Positions 5,161 through 6,440 of a stretch of 6,440 bases of DNA are shown here, piece after piece. The stretch is from Rhizobacter sp. (lineage in GTDB: Bacteria > Pseudomonadota > Gammaproteobacteria > Burkholderiales > Burkholderiaceae_C). Under the pieces are notes generated by a model. It was not told the DNA's origin and made no database searches. It saw only the letters and a list, made by a program, of their open reading frames with translations. Within the stretch, counting starts at the first letter, position 1. Each line of letters begins with the position of its first letter. The position numbers and the translations under genes are program-made. Where the stretch lies: positions 1-6,440 of the forward strand of contig JANXVK010000014.1 of assembly GCA_025351675.1 (NCBI GenBank), written 5' to 3'.

Positions 5161-6440
5161 ATGAAACACGCTTCTTCAGTGGCGATCATCGCCGCTGCCG
5201 CGCTGGGCTTGGGCTTCGGTGCAGTCACCGCGCAGGCGCAGACGCTGCGCTGGGCCTCGCAGGGCGACCTGCAGACGCTCGACCCGTACTCGCGCAACGA
5301 GTCGCTGACCAACTCATTGAACAGCCAAGTCTACGAGTACCTGACCGGCCGCGACAAGCAACTGGGCATCGTGCCGCAGCTTGCCACCGAGTGGCAGCAG
5401 ACCGGCCCGCTGACGTGGCGCTTCAAGCTGCGGCCGAACGTCAAGTTTCACGACGGCACACCGTTCACGGCCGACGACGTGGTCTTTTCGTACAAGCGGG
5501 CGGCGCAGCCGAGCTCCGACATCAAGGTCTACGCCAATGCGATGGGCGAGCCGAAGAAGGTCGACAACCTGACGGTCGAGTTCAACCTGAAGGAGGTCAA
5601 CCCGATCTTCCTGGAGCACGCCAACGCGATCGTCATCATGAGCAAGGCGTGGACCGAGAAGAACAACGCCACCAAGACCCAGGACTTCAACGCCGGTGAG
5701 CAGAGCTATGCCGCGATGAACGCCAACGGCACCGGCCCGTTCATGGTCGTCTCACGCCAGCCCGATGTGAAGACCGTCTACAAACGCAATCCCGCGTGGT
5801 GGGGCAAACCCGAGGGCAATGTGCAGGACGTGATCTACACCCCGATCAAGAGCAACTCGACCCGCGTCGCGGCGCTGATCTCGGGCGAGCTCGATCTGGT
5901 GCTCGACCCGCCCCCGACCGACACGCCGCGCCTGCGCAACACCGCCGGCGTGAAAGTGGTCGACGGTCCCGAGAATCGCGTCATCTTCATCGGCATGGAC
6001 CAGGGCCGCGACGAACTGCTATACAGCAGCGTCAAGGGCAAGAACCCGTTCAAGGACCAGCGCGTGCGCCAGGCGCTCTACCAGGCGGTCGACGAGGAGA
6101 GCATCAAGACCAAGCTGATGCGCGGCCAGGCCGCACCGACCGGCGCGACGATGGTCTCGCCGATGGGCACCTACAACGACCCTGCGCTCGAGAAGCGCCT
6201 GCCGTTCGACCTCGACGCGGCCAAGAAGCTGCTCACTTCGGCGGGCTACCCCGACGGCTTCGAGTTCACGCTCGACTGCCCGAACGACCGCTACGTCAAC
6301 GACGAGGAGATCTGCAAGACGCTGGTCTCGATGTGGGCGCGGCTCGGCCTGAAGGTGCGGCTGAACGCGATGCCGCGCTCGATCTATTTCGCCATGCTCG
6401 GCAACCTCGACACGTCGGCGTACATGCTGGGCTGGGGCGG
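5161..6440 (+). CDS. ABC transporter substrate-binding protein, family 5 (3' end cut by window)
   Basis: The frame is open from the ATG at 5161 to the window end (426 residues seen; the family is usually about 500-540). Residues 1-26 are a Sec signal peptide (Lys-His start, AAAALGLGFGA core, cleavage after AQA). The mature part has the hallmarks of SBP_bac_5 proteins (DppA/OppA-like). These are GDLQTLDPYS (35-44), VPQLATEW (71-78), the signature LRPNVKFHDGTPFTADDVVFSY (90-111), GTGPFMV (190-196) and FKDQRVRQALYQAVD (297-311). Such periplasmic proteins deliver peptides or other small solutes to a two-permease, two-ATPase importer, whose genes would be expected to the right. The absence of a lipobox points to a free periplasmic protein. 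GGAG (5149-5152) lies 8 bases before the ATG. The substrate cannot be told from sequence. The family also includes nickel and opine binders, but the nearby copper genes are probably unrelated to it. Confidence 0.93.
   Translation, partial: MKHASSVAIIAAAALGLGFGAVTAQAQTLRWASQGDLQTLDPYSRNESLTNSLNSQVYEYLTGRDKQLGIVPQLATEWQQTGPLTWRFKLRPNVKFHDGTPFTADDVVFSYKRAAQPSSDIKVYANAMGEPKKVDNLTVEFNLKEVNPIFLEHANAIVIMSKAWTEKNNATKTQDFNAGEQSYAAMNANGTGPFMVVSRQPDVKTVYKRNPAWWGKPEGNVQDVIYTPIKSNSTRVAALISGELDLVLDPPPTDTPRLRNTAGVKVVDGPENRVIFIGMDQGRDELLYSSVKGKNPFKDQRVRQALYQAVDEESIKTKLMRGQAAPTGATMVSPMGTYNDPALEKRLPFDLDAAKKLLTSAGYPDGFEFTLDCPNDRYVNDEEICKTLVSMWARLGLKVRLNAMPRSIYFAMLGNLDTSAYMLGWG

Overview
The window is high-GC chromosomal DNA. 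Codon use, a di-haem cytochrome c4, a MoxR ATPase and a CueR/CopA/CopZ cassette all suggest a betaproteobacterium, most likely of the order Burkholderiales. This is an inference from gene style; no rRNA or other marker is present.

Layout, left to right. A MoxR-type AAA+ ATPase runs leftward (45-899), with the first codons of a possible next gene at the left edge. A short divergent region (900-1008) separates it from a rightward gene for a periplasmic di-haem cytochrome c4 (1009-1680), which ends in a clear intrinsic terminator (1702-1731). A rightward Phd/YefM-type antitoxin follows (1815-2096). Its toxin is gone except for the last 17 codons of a VapC-like PIN toxin, which survive out of frame inside the end of the antitoxin ORF (2032-2085).

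The centre is a complete copper-export module. Leftward copA (Cu+ P1B-type ATPase) and cueR (MerR-family Cu+ sensor) overlap by 4 bp (ATGA). A small rightward copper chaperone, copZ, is divergent from copA. The 122-bp gap between copA and copZ holds two back-to-back CueR-type promoters. Each has a TTGACC -35 element, a 19-bp spacer filled by an ACCTT...AAGGT dyad, and a -10 element. CueR made from the copA transcript should therefore activate both arms, so the sensor sits downstream of its own target. The predicted copA start site falls on the A of its ATG, implying a leaderless mRNA.

The right end (5161 to the edge) is the N-terminal 426 residues of a secreted, family-5 (peptide/opine/nickel type) ABC transporter substrate-binding protein, cut by the window.

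No wholly new system is apparent. The points most worth a second look are the toxin-deletion scar, the overlap of the cueR tail with that scar, the mirrored CueR promoters with predicted leaderless copA, and an inverted repeat between moxR and the cytochrome gene.
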